The notes under the pieces are model-generated. The model had not been told where the DNA came from. It searched no databases and was given only the letters and a program-made list of their open reading frames with translations. From NCBI GenBank assembly GCA_903893625.1, contig CAITND010000077.1, positions 1 to 60,017 of the forward strand: 60,017 nt of DNA, in the 5' to 3' direction. How positions within the stretch are numbered: position 1 is the stretch's first letter; every line of letters starts with the position of its first letter. The stretch comes from an uncultured Oscillatoriales cyanobacterium. GTDB lineage: Bacteria > Cyanobacteriota > Cyanobacteriia > Cyanobacteriales > Microcoleaceae. The translations under genes and the position numbers were made by a program. This document shows positions 1 to 8,736 of the stretch, piece after piece.

Positions 1-131
1 ACGAACTCGAAGACGAAGACGAAGACGAAGACGAAGACGAAGACGAAGACGAAGACGAAGACGAAGACGAAGACGAAGACGAAGACGAAGACGAAGACGA
101 AGACGAAGACGAAAGTGGCGAGGAAGAATAG
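1..131 (+). CDS. tig: trigger factor (ribosome-associated chaperone), C-terminal tail only
   Basis: Only the last 42 codons are present, in the frame starting at base 3. They read Glu-Leu, then 17 perfect Glu-Asp pairs, then ESGEEE and a TAG stop. No folded domain is visible. Identity rests on position: in cyanobacteria tig lies directly upstream of clpP and clpX in the same direction, and trigger factors there can carry acidic C-terminal tails. Trigger factor would bind nascent chains at the ribosome exit, which fits with the protease genes that follow. The length and perfection of the acidic tail are unusual. Any protein with an acidic C-terminus would look the same from this fragment. Confidence 0.7.
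   Translation, partial: ELEDEDEDEDEDEDEDEDEDEDEDEDEDEDEDEDEDESGEEE
9..113 (+). repeat. perfect hexanucleotide tandem repeat (GAAGAC)n coding for Glu-Asp
   Basis: Seventeen uninterrupted GAAGAC units plus a final GAA, inside the 3' end of tig. Every unit uses the same two codons, which points to recent expansion by replication slippage and not to selection on the protein alone. The unit length is a multiple of three, so copy-number changes keep the frame. Confidence 0.95.
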
Positions 132-136
132 GGTGT

Positions 137-179
137 TGGCTGTTGGCGGTTGACTGTTGACCGTCAACCAACAACCCGT
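137..179. repeat. heptameric, partly palindromic intergenic repeat
   Basis: The short gap between tig and clpP is made of TGTTGGC/TGTTGAC-like heptamers followed by their complement (GTTGACCGTCAAC, then CAACAACCC). This is the short tandemly repeated repetitive (STRR) style of filamentous cyanobacteria and can fold into a hairpin. No T-run follows, so it is not a convincing terminator. Confidence 0.6.
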
Positions 180-203
180 TTCTGACTTCTGAGTTAAGGC
201 ATA

Positions 204-974
204 ATGGATCTTAACGAATCTTCTTTTGATCCCCGAAAACAATCAAGGTTTAGAAAAAAAGCAATGATATTTTCTGAGTCTTCCCGATACCGAATTAATA
301 ACTATTCCCATTACGGGCTCACAAGCGATACGCATTTGGAAACGCTGTCTCCAAGTAATATCGTGCCCATTGTGATCGAGCAGTCGGGTATGGGGGAACG
401 GGCTTTTGACCTTTATTCCCGTCTGCTGAGAGAACGGATTATTTTTCTGGGGACGCCCATTGATGATGATGTGGCTAATGCCCTCACAGCCCAGATGTTG
501 TTCTTGGAAGCTGAAGACCCAGAAAAAGATATCCAAATTTACATTAACTCTCCAGGTGGTTCTGTCACCGCCGGGATGGCGATTTTTGATACCATGCAGC
601 AAATCCGTCCTGATATTGTCACAATCTGTTATGGATTGGCGGCGAGTATGGGAGCATTTCTGTTATCGGCGGGAACTCATGGTAAACGGATGTCTCTGCC
701 CAGTTCTCGGATTATGATTCATCAACCGTTAGGGGGAGCCCAAGGGCAGGCGGTAGACATTGAAATCCAAGCCAAAGAGATTCTGTATCATAAACGGATT
801 CTCAATGAGTTATTGGCCGAACATACAGGTCAACCCATTGAACGAATTCAGGATGATACCGAACGGGACTTTTATATGTCTGCCGAAGATGCTAAAGAAT
901 ATGGTCTAATAGATAAGGTGATCTCCAGCACCCAAAGTCTTCCGATTCCCGGAGAGTCTGTTCCCGCAACCTAA
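204..974 (+). CDS. clpP: ATP-dependent Clp protease proteolytic subunit ClpP
   Basis: Serine peptidase subunit that forms the tetradecameric barrel degrading proteins unfolded by ClpX or ClpC. The catalytic triad is visible: Ser148 in [11 protein letters not shown], His173 in MIHQPLGG and Asp222 in TERDFYMS. The 256-residue length includes an N-terminal extension of about 50 residues before the conserved [17 protein letters not shown], longer than the usual 200-residue enzyme. The ATG used here has AAGG five bases upstream. A downstream ATG at 264 would shorten the extension by 20 residues. The stop is 12 bases before clpX, so the two are co-transcribed. Cyanobacteria carry several ClpP/ClpR paralogues; this is the active one paired with ClpX. 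Confidence 0.96.
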   Translation: MDLNESSFDPRKQSRFRKKAMIFSESSRYRINNYSHYGLTSDTHLETLSPSNIVPIVIEQSGMGERAFDLYSRLLRERIIFLGTPIDDDVANALTAQMLFLEAEDPEKDIQIYINSPGGSVTAGMAIFDTMQQIRPDIVTICYGLAASMGAFLLSAGTHGKRMSLPSSRIMIHQPLGGAQGQAVDIEIQAKEILYHKRILNELLAEHTGQPIERIQDDTERDFYMSAEDAKEYGLIDKVISSTQSLPIPGESVPAT

Positions 975-986
975 GATGAGGCAACT

Positions 987-2333
987 ATGTCTAAATACGA
1001 CTCCCATCTAAAATGTTCTTTCTGTGGCAAATCCCAGGAGCAAGTTCGCAAGTTAATTGCAGGGCCAGGAGTCTATATCTGCGATGAATGTGTTGAACTC
1101 TGTAATGAAATTTTGGATGAGGAGTTATTTGACAATAGTTCCACCACTCCACCCTCTCCCACTTCTCGTCCCCAAGCAGCCCCACCCCCCCAACGTCGTC
1201 AACGAACTGGGCGAGTGGCTTTAAATCAAATCCCTAAACCGAGAGAAATTAAATCCTATCTGGACTTACACGTTATTGGTCAAGATGAGGCAAAAAAAGT
1301 TCTCTCGGTTGCTGTTTATAACCATTACAAGCGATTGGGATTTGTGCAAACTAAAGCGACAGGACGACCCACAGAAGATAATGTCGAGTTACAAAAATCC
1401 AATATTCTGTTAATTGGCCCCACCGGATGCGGGAAAACCCTATTGGCGGAAACCTTAGCCAAAATGCTGGATGTTCCCTTTGCGGTCGCCGATGCCACCA
1501 CTTTAACGGAAGCGGGCTATGTGGGGGAAGATGTGGAAAATATTCTATTGCGGTTATTACAAGTTTCCGATTTTGATGTCGAAGAAGCGCAACGGGGCAT
1601 TGTTTATATTGATGAAATTGATAAAATTGCCCGCAAAAGTGAAAATCCCTCCATTACCCGCGATGTATCGGGGGAAGGGGTACAACAAGCTTTATTGAAA
1701 ATGTTAGAGGGAACCATTGCTAATGTCCCACCCCAAGGCGGACGCAAACATCCCTATCAAGATTGTATTCAAATCGATACCAGTAATATTCTATTTATTT
1801 GTGGTGGGGCTTTTGTCGGGTTAGATAAACTGGTAGATCAGAGAACAGGTAAAAAGTCAATGGGTTTTGTTCAGCCGGGAGAGGGTCAACCCAAAGATAA
1901 ACGCACTGTTGATGCCCTCAAACACATGGAACCTGATGATTTGGTCAAATTTGGGTTAATTCCTGAATTGATCGGTCGGATTCCGATGATAGCGGTCTTA
2001 GAACCCCTAGATGAAGCTACCTTGGTCGCCATTTTAACTGAGCCGCGTAATGCTTTAGTCAAACAATATCAAAAACTATTGCGGATGGATAATGTGCAGT
2101 TAGAATTTGATGAGGATGCCATTCAAGCGATCGCCCAAGAAGCCTATCGTCGCAAAACAGGAGCGCGAGCGCTACGGGGAATTGTCGAAGAATTAATGTT
2201 AGATGTCATGTATGAAATTCCCTCGCGTAAAGATGTCAAACGCTGTCGAGTCACGCGGGAAATGGTAGAAAAACGATCAACAGCAGAATTATTATTACAT
2301 CCATCTTCTTTACCCAAACCAGAATCCGCTTAA
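987..2333 (+). CDS. clpX: ATP-dependent Clp protease ATP-binding subunit ClpX
   Basis: AAA+ unfoldase that recognises substrates and feeds them into ClpP. An N-terminal C4 zinc-binding domain (Cys10, Cys13, Cys32, Cys35) is followed by a Pro-rich linker (about 52-75). The AAA+ core has Walker A GPTGCGKT (144-151), the pore loop GYVG (177-180), Walker B VYIDEID (206-212), the RKSEN loop, and sensor II GARALRG near the C-terminus. The ClpP-docking loop reads SMGF where the E. coli motif is IGF. At 448 residues it has normal family length. The TAA stop is itself the first TAA of a TCAGTAA repeat that fills the downstream gap. Confidence 0.98.
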   Translation: MSKYDSHLKCSFCGKSQEQVRKLIAGPGVYICDECVELCNEILDEELFDNSSTTPPSPTSRPQAAPPPQRRQRTGRVALNQIPKPREIKSYLDLHVIGQDEAKKVLSVAVYNHYKRLGFVQTKATGRPTEDNVELQKSNILLIGPTGCGKTLLAETLAKMLDVPFAVADATTLTEAGYVGEDVENILLRLLQVSDFDVEEAQRGIVYIDEIDKIARKSENPSITRDVSGEGVQQALLKMLEGTIANVPPQGGRKHPYQDCIQIDTSNILFICGGAFVGLDKLVDQRTGKKSMGFVQPGEGQPKDKRTVDALKHMEPDDLVKFGLIPELIGRIPMIAVLEPLDEATLVAILTEPRNALVKQYQKLLRMDNVQLEFDEDAIQAIAQEAYRRKTGARALRGIVEELMLDVMYEIPSRKDVKRCRVTREMVEKRSTAELLLHPSSLPKPESA

Positions 2334-2420
2334 TCAGTAATCAGTAATCAGTAATCAGTAATCAGTGTAAGAGTTAATAATTAATAGTTATTCACTAAAA
2401 ACTGATAACTGATGACTGAA
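2334..2420. repeat. TCAGTAA-type tandem/inverted repeat, copy 1
   Basis: Four TCAGTAA heptamers and a TCAGTGT unit, the core GTGTAAGAGTTAATA, a variable A+T-rich middle, and then the inverted units AACTGATAACTGATGACTGA. The same architecture and core recur near 12024 and 31973, so this is a dispersed family. The two ends can pair to form a long hairpin. Confidence 0.8.
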
Positions 2421-2446
2421 CACATCATTTCATTGACGAATTTATC

Positions 2447-2737
2447 ATGATATTAAACCGATTAAATTCAGCGCATCTAAGATTCAGACAACCTCAATTC
2501 AAACTGAAAAAATTTATCCCTGTTTTCATTTGTCTATTTACCTTGTGGAACTAACAATTGTTTTAATAATAGTTTAGATGGTTTAGTCACACCGGATCAG
2601 TCTTTACCCAGATCGGCTTGGTGAAAGAATTAGTCACAATCCGCCAGGATAATATTGCTGTGAATAATCAACAATTAGTGCGGTTAACAATTCCTAATAT
2701 TCAACTTCACGAGGCTTATATACTAACAATTAGCTAA
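2447..2737 (+). pseudogene. decayed reading frame of unknown function
   Basis: An ATG-started frame (MILNRLNSAHLRFRQPQF...) runs into TAA after a hydrophobic stretch. A second frame continues with CGTNNCFNNSLDGLVTPDQ. A third then continues with LVKELVTIRQDNIAVNNQQ and on to a stop at the right border. Together they look like a small signal-peptide or lipoprotein gene broken by two frameshifts. No family recognised. The segment fills most of the 510-base gap between clpX and the next gene. Apart from this and the repeat I see nothing else there. Confidence 0.35.
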
Positions 2738-2843
2738 AGTTTACAAAGCAATCTCTAGCTTAACCTTGAACTTTTTAGTGGTAAGTCAGTCATTAACTAA
2801 AGAAGGGCTTAAAATCAAAGATAACTGTTTACTAGGTAATATT

Positions 2844-3311
2844 ATGTTGCTCCGTGATCAAATTTCCCGTACTGTTGTGGCAATGTTTGGGCTTTCAATG
2901 GTTGCTATGTTTACTGCTTCAACTCCTGTTCTAGCTGAAGTGATCGCTCAAGCTACACCCAATCAACCCGGAATGAATGGGCGTTCAGACCAACTGATCA
3001 ATTCACTGAATCCGACCCCAGAACAACAGCAGCAACTCCAAGCAATTCGCCAGGAATATCAGGGGAAAATGCGTCAACAACAACAAGAACTGCGTCAAAT
3101 TCAGCAGGAATTAAATGGGTTAATGGCAGGGAATGCTTCGGAAACTGAACTTCGTCAGAAGCATGATCAGTTTATGGTTTTAAAAGAACAGATGGGAAAA
3201 AGTCAGTTTGATATGATGTTAAAAATGCGAGAAATTTTAACACCTGAACAACGCAGTCAACTCGCTAATTTGATGCAAGAACATCGCCAAAATCCTCGCC
3301 GTGATCGCTAA
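2844..3311 (+). CDS. Spy/CpxP-like periplasmic LTxxQ-motif protein
   Basis: A 155-residue secreted protein. It has an N-terminal signal peptide (hydrophobic VVAMFGLSMVAMFTASTPVLA, cleavage likely after Ala), then a Gln-rich helical body with two copies of the LTxxQ signature (LNPTPEQQQQL and ILTPEQRSQL). This is the layout of the Spy/CpxP/zinc-resistance family of small helical periplasmic chaperones or stress sensors. The ATG at 2844 was chosen because it starts directly at the signal peptide. An in-frame start 26 codons upstream would place a non-signal sequence first. Transcribed alone. Role in envelope stress is inferred from the family. Confidence 0.75.
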   Translation: MLLRDQISRTVVAMFGLSMVAMFTASTPVLAEVIAQATPNQPGMNGRSDQLINSLNPTPEQQQQLQAIRQEYQGKMRQQQQELRQIQQELNGLMAGNASETELRQKHDQFMVLKEQMGKSQFDMMLKMREILTPEQRSQLANLMQEHRQNPRRDR

Positions 3312-3380
3312 AGGTTTGAAAAACTTGCTAAAATTCTATAGGATATAATCAGAAATCAAGTAATCATTGATAGGGATGGA

Positions 3381-3551
3381 ATGAAGACGGCAACTTACAT
3401 TTATTTACATGGGTTTGCATCAAGCCCTTCTTCAACAAAAGCTCAGTATTTGCGCGCTCGCTTTGCATCCCTCCAGATTAATTTAAACATTCCTGATTTG
3501 AATCAAGGGGATTTTTCCCATTTAACGTTAACTCGACAACTCCAATTTTGA
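3381..3551 (+). pseudogene. YqiA/UPF0227-like esterase, N-terminal fragment
   Basis: The 56-residue frame begins MKTATYIYLHGFASSPSSTK and continues with IPDLNQGDFSHLTLTRQ, which is the start of the YqiA-type alpha/beta-hydrolase (strand, oxyanion HGFxSSP loop, second strand). It stops at TGA shortly after TLTRQLQF. The nucleophile elbow (G-S-S-L-G-G), Asp and His are missing, so about two-thirds of the gene is gone. The last 49 bases overlap the 3' end of the convergent glycosyltransferase gene, which marks a rearrangement joint around 3535-3550. I did not find the remaining part elsewhere in the window. Confidence 0.7.
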
Positions 3552-4555
3552 ATTTTGACTTTCATATTTTTGAATTTTTGTTGGATTAATTGCTTGATTT
3601 TTGTTGAAGTTTCACTCATCCAACTAGGACGAATAAACTTCTGAGGACGTTGCTCAGGAAAGTTTAAATAACGATAGTATAAAAACAAGTTTTTGTAGGC
3701 AATATCCACATCATAACCTTGACAAAGCTCGGTAAATTTGCTAGAGGGAATACTCATATAATGTAGATAGGTTAGCCTTTTGCCGTGATCATAAAGAACG
3801 TGATCAATGTCCTCAAATTGAGAAGACCAATGACTTCCCGTTGCCTGTTCAACATGATGATAAGCAAAGTTATAATAGGAAATTCCACTCCGAAGAACCA
3901 TATAATTAAACAGGGATTGATCTGGCCCAAATAATGCCATTGTATCTGCTTCACCTGCTTTTAAATAAGCTAATAGTTGTTCTAATTGTGCATCAGAAAA
4001 AACTCCTTTTTTAGAAGCAAACCAACCCGCACAAAAAATTTGAGATTGTAATTGTTCTGCATTAAAAACTTTGAGTAATTTTTCTAAGGGTAGATCAAAA
4101 ATATATTTCCGATCAGATTTATATTGAAAATCATACGTTACCCAATTATAATTTTCTAACTTTTCATAAATAGCGGTTAAAGATCCCATTAACAAGGTAT
4201 CCGCATCAAAATAGATAAATTTATCAAAAGGGCCGTCAAGTCCGCAGAGTTTACGGTGCATCGCCAGACGGTACACAGGGGGTAAACCCCTTTCTTTCCA
4301 AACCTTTTGCGCTCTGTTATGGCACTTCCAGGCTTGGGTTGAAAAATTTTCCCACCGTTCTATTACTTGGTTATCTTCAAATAGTGTTACGTTTCTTCTT
4401 GTTGTAATTTCAGCTTTAACTTTTTCCAAACGATCATCATAAGGAATCACACAAACGGGAATATCCTCACCTGCATTCGCTTCAATACTATTCAATAAAG
4501 CCACCAATTGATCATAAACAACATCATTTGCTAATGTATAAATACCGTTAGTCAT
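3503..4555 (-). CDS. Npun_R2821/R2822-family glycosyltransferase-like protein
   Basis: A 350-residue cyanobacterial protein starting MTNGIYTLANDVVYDQLVALLNSI, with a FIYFDADTLLMG segment. The DxD-type motif is typical of metal-dependent GT-A enzymes, so a nucleotide-sugar transferase is likely, although the family has no proven activity that I know of. It is the third of three tandem paralogues, 17 bases after the previous gene. Oddity: the last 15 or so residues (from about NWSCRVN to KWEKSP) are encoded by the antisense of the truncated esterase fragment, so the native C-terminus has probably been replaced or extended by the rearrangement. Confidence 0.8.
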   Translation of the reverse strand: MTNGIYTLANDVVYDQLVALLNSIEANAGEDIPVCVIPYDDRLEKVKAEITTRRNVTLFEDNQVIERWENFSTQAWKCHNRAQKVWKERGLPPVYRLAMHRKLCGLDGPFDKFIYFDADTLLMGSLTAIYEKLENYNWVTYDFQYKSDRKYIFDLPLEKLLKVFNAEQLQSQIFCAGWFASKKGVFSDAQLEQLLAYLKAGEADTMALFGPDQSLFNYMVLRSGISYYNFAYHHVEQATGSHWSSQFEDIDHVLYDHGKRLTYLHYMSIPSSKFTELCQGYDVDIAYKNLFLYYRYLNFPEQRPQKFIRPSWMSETSTKIKQLIQQKFKNMKVKIQNWSCRVNVKWEKSP

Positions 4556-4572
4556 CGTTTTTGATCCTTAAT

Positions 4573-5466
4573 TTAGAAGTTACTGGAACTGGAAAGGAAG
4601 GGAAATAAACGAGTTAGTTTTCTTTGCCAAGCGGGTTTTCCTTCATGTAAATAACGATAGTATTCCCAAATATTCCAATAGGAACCTCCGGGTTTTAAGG
4701 GTGTTCCTGCCCAGTGTAAATACTTGAGCCGTTTACCATGATCATAAAGGATATGATCTTTTTCTTTAAAATGTTTAGAACCTCCCCAACTACCCGGCGC
4801 ATTTTCAGGTGGTTTGACTAAATTTCCCCGTTTAGAAATTTGTTTAAGAACCAGATAGTTTAAAACGGGCTGATCGGTTACTCCTTGGCTAAAATCAAAA
4901 TATTCTCGATGTTGGGAACAGTCTCTCAGGACATCATAAAGTTGTTCTAGGGTAAAAATTCCAGTTCGAGATGCCCAAAATCCACTGTTAAAAACATCCT
5001 CGATTTGTTCATCGCTGAAAATACCTTGTTCTTTAACAAGGGGGGAAAAGATATTGCTGATTTTTTCTCCAGCAAAGTGATAATCACAACAGAAGAAATC
5101 CCATTGTTTCAGGTAATCTAAGTTAGCAACAATATCCTCAAAAACGATAATATCGGTATCAATATACAGAAATTCGTCTAATGGCCCAAACCAAACGGCT
5201 AATTTCCGCATTTTATTGGGAAGTTTCAGAAAATCTCGATCAAAAATTTCCCCAATTTTCTGAGTTAATTGTTCCAGAAAGTTTAAATCGGGAAAGACTT
5301 GCACCCTATGTAATTTTCCCAATGTTTCTGCCACTTCCTGGTAATCTTCATTAAATGGGATGAGAAAAATGGGAACCTCTGAGTTATAATAGCGAATGCT
5401 ATTAAGAAGGGCGATCGCATTTTCCTTCACCCGATTATTGGCAACAATATAAATGCCTCGGTTCAT
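4573..5466 (-). CDS. Npun_R2822-family glycosyltransferase-like protein
   Basis: A 297-residue paralogue of its neighbours, starting MNRGIYIVANNRVKENAIALLNSIRYY. The metal-binding motif reads LYIDTDIIVFE, followed by a conserved segment HILYDHGKRLKYLHWAG that is also found in both flanking paralogues. It is the most divergent of the three and ends without the long C-terminal tail of the first gene. Gaps of 9 and 17 bases to its neighbours indicate one transcript. Predicted cytoplasmic sugar transferase acting in surface-glycan assembly, from the family and context. Confidence 0.8.
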   Translation of the reverse strand: MNRGIYIVANNRVKENAIALLNSIRYYNSEVPIFLIPFNEDYQEVAETLGKLHRVQVFPDLNFLEQLTQKIGEIFDRDFLKLPNKMRKLAVWFGPLDEFLYIDTDIIVFEDIVANLDYLKQWDFFCCDYHFAGEKISNIFSPLVKEQGIFSDEQIEDVFNSGFWASRTGIFTLEQLYDVLRDCSQHREYFDFSQGVTDQPVLNYLVLKQISKRGNLVKPPENAPGSWGGSKHFKEKDHILYDHGKRLKYLHWAGTPLKPGGSYWNIWEYYRYLHEGKPAWQRKLTRLFPFLSSSSNF

Positions 5467-5475
5467 AACTTCTCC

Positions 5476-6447
5476 TTAACTTAATAATTTTAATTTTCTT
5501 AAAACTCGTTTGAAGAGATTGGGTTGAGAATTCGGGTAGGGCGATACGGGTGGGGTTGTAAATACAGGACGTTTTTCGGGTTCATGTAAATAGCGATAAT
5601 ACAAAAACAAATCTCGATAAGGGAAATCCAAATTTTCTCCTGAACAAACCCTGGTCATCATATTGGGCTGAACACCAATATAATGAATAAAAGTTAAGCG
5701 ATTGCCTTTATCATAAAGAATATGCTCTTTTTCTTGAAAATGGCTAGAGGTTACACTGTTCCCCGTCCTGATTGTTTGAGGCAAGTGATAAGCAAAGTTA
5801 TAAATCGGAATTTCTGAGCGCATGAACATATAATTTAAAACGGGTTGATCTCCTCTTGGATAAAGAATTTCCGCCTCACCTCCTTCTTGCAAATTGGACA
5901 GTAACCATTGACATTTTTCTTGATCAAATAGTCCTCGTTTACTTGAATAAAACCCAGAACAAAAGATTTGGGAATCGATTAACTCTTGTGAAAAAACTTG
6001 GGTTAATTTAGGCGATTTAACATTATAAACTTTCTCCGGGTGGAGAAACTGAAAATCATAAACAACACAATCATATTCATCTAATTTTTTAAAAATAACA
6101 TCCAGGGGACTCATTAATAACGTATCGGCATCCATGTAAACAAACTGCTCAAAGGGGCCATTAAAGGCACAAAAGCGACGATGACCGCCATAAATTCTAT
6201 ATTGTCGATTAATACTGGCTGGACTGGCTCCCGCCATAAATTCATCCCATTGAGTGATAATCTCTTGGTTGTCATATAAACTGACATTTGGACGCCGAGA
6301 AATTTCCGCGCTTAATCGTTCTAGTTTTTCATCAAAGGGAAACACACAAACGGGAGTTTCTGGGCCTAAAATTGCATCAATACTGTTAAGCAGTGCCACT
6401 ATTTGATCGTAAACTACATCATTACCAAGGGTACAAATTCCCTGCAT
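5476..6447 (-). CDS. Npun_R2821-family glycosyltransferase-like protein
   Basis: A 323-residue member of the same family, starting MQGICTLGNDVVYDQIVALLNSI, with YMDADTLLMSPLD as the DxD-type motif and HILYDKGNRLTFIHYIG near the C-terminus. It is much closer to the 350-residue gene than to the one between them, so the array arose by at least two duplications. It follows the GT10 gene by 64 bases and precedes the 297-residue gene by 9 bases. Function inferred: transfer of a sugar onto a glycan or protein acceptor. Confidence 0.8.
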   Translation of the reverse strand: MQGICTLGNDVVYDQIVALLNSIDAILGPETPVCVFPFDEKLERLSAEISRRPNVSLYDNQEIITQWDEFMAGASPASINRQYRIYGGHRRFCAFNGPFEQFVYMDADTLLMSPLDVIFKKLDEYDCVVYDFQFLHPEKVYNVKSPKLTQVFSQELIDSQIFCSGFYSSKRGLFDQEKCQWLLSNLQEGGEAEILYPRGDQPVLNYMFMRSEIPIYNFAYHLPQTIRTGNSVTSSHFQEKEHILYDKGNRLTFIHYIGVQPNMMTRVCSGENLDFPYRDLFLYYRYLHEPEKRPVFTTPPVSPYPNSQPNLFKRVLRKLKLLS

Positions 6448-6511
6448 ACCGAGTCCTCTCCTTTTATAAATTGTTTAGATGATGCCAGCCGATTATTAAA
6501 GATTGATCAGA

Positions 6512-7477
6512 TTAGAGTTTAAAGGCTTGAGCAAACTCGGATAACCAATTCAATAAATTCAGTTTGTGTAAAATAATTTGTCGAGCTTCTGCGATCGCAG
6601 CTTTAGCTTCAAACCAAACATCAGGGCTGCTAATAACCTCCTGAATATAGGATATTCCTTTTTCATCTAAACTGGGTAATCTTAAGAAACTGCCTGGAGG
6701 GAGTAATCGATCAGCCGCTGGCCCTCCATAATAAATGGGGAGACACCAAGCCAGTAAAGAATCCCACAGTTTTTCAGTAACATACCAATCATTATCGGCA
6801 TAATTTTCAATCGCTAAATTGTAATAATAAGGTGCCATTCCATACCATTTATTTTTTAATTCTCCCGATGCTTTTACCCAGGTTGGTAATCCCCGGCCAT
6901 AAAAATCGATTTCCCCATTTTGAGCTTGTAATGCTTGCAAAAAATCTAATCGTTTCCGATGATTAGCCGTGCGATTAATTCCTGATGTAATCCAACTACA
7001 AGCTTTCAGTTTTTCAGGAGGATTCATTTCATTTAACTCTCGAAAGGAGTTAGAATGATACCAAATCGCAGGCATATAATCGGGTGTTGGAGCTAAATCA
7101 TCAGGGCCAGAAATGTAACCACAATACTGTTTCGCTTTTTCATAATTAGTTTTATTAATTTCTACAATTTCTTCTAAGGGGGGTTCTCGCAATAAATAAA
7201 TCATCCGGTCTTTGGGAACCCCTCTAAACTTTTCCTGCATATTCGGTTCAGGCGGTTGGGGTTTGAGGGTTTGTTTTAAGCGTTCTTTCCATGATAATTT
7301 TTTAGGGGGTTTCCAAAAATCAAATTGATAAAATAACAGAAAATCCGGCTGAGGATGATTCGCTTGAATCCTAATATTACCCCACTTTCCAAAATGATAA
7401 GGCGTTTGTTGCCAAAGCCAATCACTTTGGTTTACCCCTGGATAGCTGGTGATCATGCCTACAATTTTTTCAGTCAT
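6512..7477 (-). CDS. glycosyltransferase family 10 (fucosyltransferase-like)
   Basis: A 321-residue protein. The C-terminal half contains the GT10 signature: NLAIENYADNDWYVTEKLWD, then SLLAWCLPIYYGGP. This is the nucleotide-sugar-binding part of alpha-1,3-fucosyltransferases. The N-terminal half (MITSYPGVNQSDWLWQQTPY) is the variable acceptor-binding part. Expected to move fucose from GDP-fucose to a GlcNAc-containing glycan. Donor and acceptor are not readable from sequence. Lies 18 bases downstream of a GT4 gene, in the minus-strand glycan operon. Confidence 0.85.
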   Translation of the reverse strand: MTEKIVGMITSYPGVNQSDWLWQQTPYHFGKWGNIRIQANHPQPDFLLFYQFDFWKPPKKLSWKERLKQTLKPQPPEPNMQEKFRGVPKDRMIYLLREPPLEEIVEINKTNYEKAKQYCGYISGPDDLAPTPDYMPAIWYHSNSFRELNEMNPPEKLKACSWITSGINRTANHRKRLDFLQALQAQNGEIDFYGRGLPTWVKASGELKNKWYGMAPYYYNLAIENYADNDWYVTEKLWDSLLAWCLPIYYGGPAADRLLPPGSFLRLPSLDEKGISYIQEVISSPDVWFEAKAAIAEARQIILHKLNLLNWLSEFAQAFKL

Positions 7478-7495
7478 CGGTTTATCCTAATCTAA

Positions 7496-8704
7496 TTACA
7501 ATGCAACGGTGGGACGCATCGGTTCTGGAACGTGAGCTAAAATTTTAGAAATCCGATTTTCCCAAGAAAACTGACGAGCAAATTCTATATTTTCTGCATA
7601 TCCCTCTAGTTTGCGTGGATATTTTTCCAAAACTTGCTCAAGACATTGAGCAAATAAATCAGGCTGATCCGGTTCACACCAACCTGATTTGATATTAGCA
7701 GATTTAAACTCCATCAAAGGGGGAATTTCGGTCGATATGATAGGAGTTCCTGATGCTAAATAATCAAAAAATTTCAGGGGAGAGGTAAATGTCGCGGCTT
7801 GAGTTAAGCAATGGGGATGAGCTAGAATATCCGCCGCTTGTAATAAACTAGCGAGTTGATTTTGAGGCAGAAATCCTAAAAATTCAACGTTATCGACCTG
7901 TTTTTCTCGCGCTTGGGTTTGATAAGCTTTGACCTGGGATGGATCACCGCCTGCAAAAACAAACTGAATTTTAGGTAAGGTTTTAGCCACATCTATCAAT
8001 AGATCAATACCTTTAAAAGCATATAATCCTCCTGAATAAACAACTAAATACTGTCGCTGATTGTGTAGAAGTTTTTCTCGCCATTTTTTGGCATCTTCAG
8101 GCTGCCGAAATAGAAAAAAATCATTACAACCGTTGTGGAGGGTAATCACTTTTTCGGGAGGCATTCCATTATTAATCATGCTGTCTCTCACGGTATCAGC
8201 AACGGTAACAGTAATAGTTAATAAAGGACTATTGACTATTTCAGGTTCAAATTTCCATTTTTCATGATGATGCTGTTCATAAATGGCGGGAATGCCGGAA
8301 CGAATAGCTAATTTAGCAAAGCTCCAATCACGAGTATGGACAATTTTTGCAACAGGCTTAATAAAGGCCGGAAAATAATATTTAGAAATAATTGTATTCG
8401 AGTGAGTCCATTTTCCTCCCCAATGGCGATCAACAGGCCAGGGCCGAGGTAGGGGAGCCACTTTTAATTTGTTTTGGACATTATAAGCTTGGACGAGTTC
8501 TGCTTCTGGTGTTTGGGGTGAAAAGGGATGCAACAATTTCTGGGGATTAAAAGAAATCATTGCTTTCTGAAGATAAACTAAGACCGTTGAGTAGCCTAAG
8601 TTAGCGGCTGCATTGGCAGAATTAACAACCTGTACCAAACTAGCTACATTCGTTTGCGGCAAAACATTCCGAGTGTAAAAAATATAATATTTAGGGGGTG
8701 ACAT
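7496..8704 (-). CDS. glycosyltransferase family 4 (GT-B fold)
   Basis: A 402-residue retaining glycosyltransferase. The acceptor-side half contains MSPPKYYIFYTRNVLPQTN. The C-terminal Rossmann half contains VVYSGGLYAFKGIDLLIDVA, FVFAGGDPSQV and HCLTQAATFTSPLKFFDYLASGTPIISTE, where the final Glu region is the usual donor-binding EX7E-like site. Likely transfers a hexose during exopolysaccharide or lipid-linked glycan assembly. It sits 32 bases downstream of the ABC exporter gene, so it is probably co-transcribed with it. Confidence 0.85.
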   Translation of the reverse strand: MSPPKYYIFYTRNVLPQTNVASLVQVVNSANAAANLGYSTVLVYLQKAMISFNPQKLLHPFSPQTPEAELVQAYNVQNKLKVAPLPRPWPVDRHWGGKWTHSNTIISKYYFPAFIKPVAKIVHTRDWSFAKLAIRSGIPAIYEQHHHEKWKFEPEIVNSPLLTITVTVADTVRDSMINNGMPPEKVITLHNGCNDFFLFRQPEDAKKWREKLLHNQRQYLVVYSGGLYAFKGIDLLIDVAKTLPKIQFVFAGGDPSQVKAYQTQAREKQVDNVEFLGFLPQNQLASLLQAADILAHPHCLTQAATFTSPLKFFDYLASGTPIISTEIPPLMEFKSANIKSGWCEPDQPDLFAQCLEQVLEKYPRKLEGYAENIEFARQFSWENRISKILAHVPEPMRPTVAL

Positions 8705-8736
8705 AAAATTTATACCTCTGAGTGTATATTGTAGCG

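Noticed and set aside
2334-2420. TCAGTAA repeats considered as a CRISPR array
   Set aside because: Units are 7 bases, directly abutting, without unique spacers of regular length.
8061-8267. Open frame antisense to the GT4 gene
   Set aside because: Covered by a well-supported gene on the other strand; no ribosome-binding site or recognisable product. The same applies to several similar frames inside other genes.
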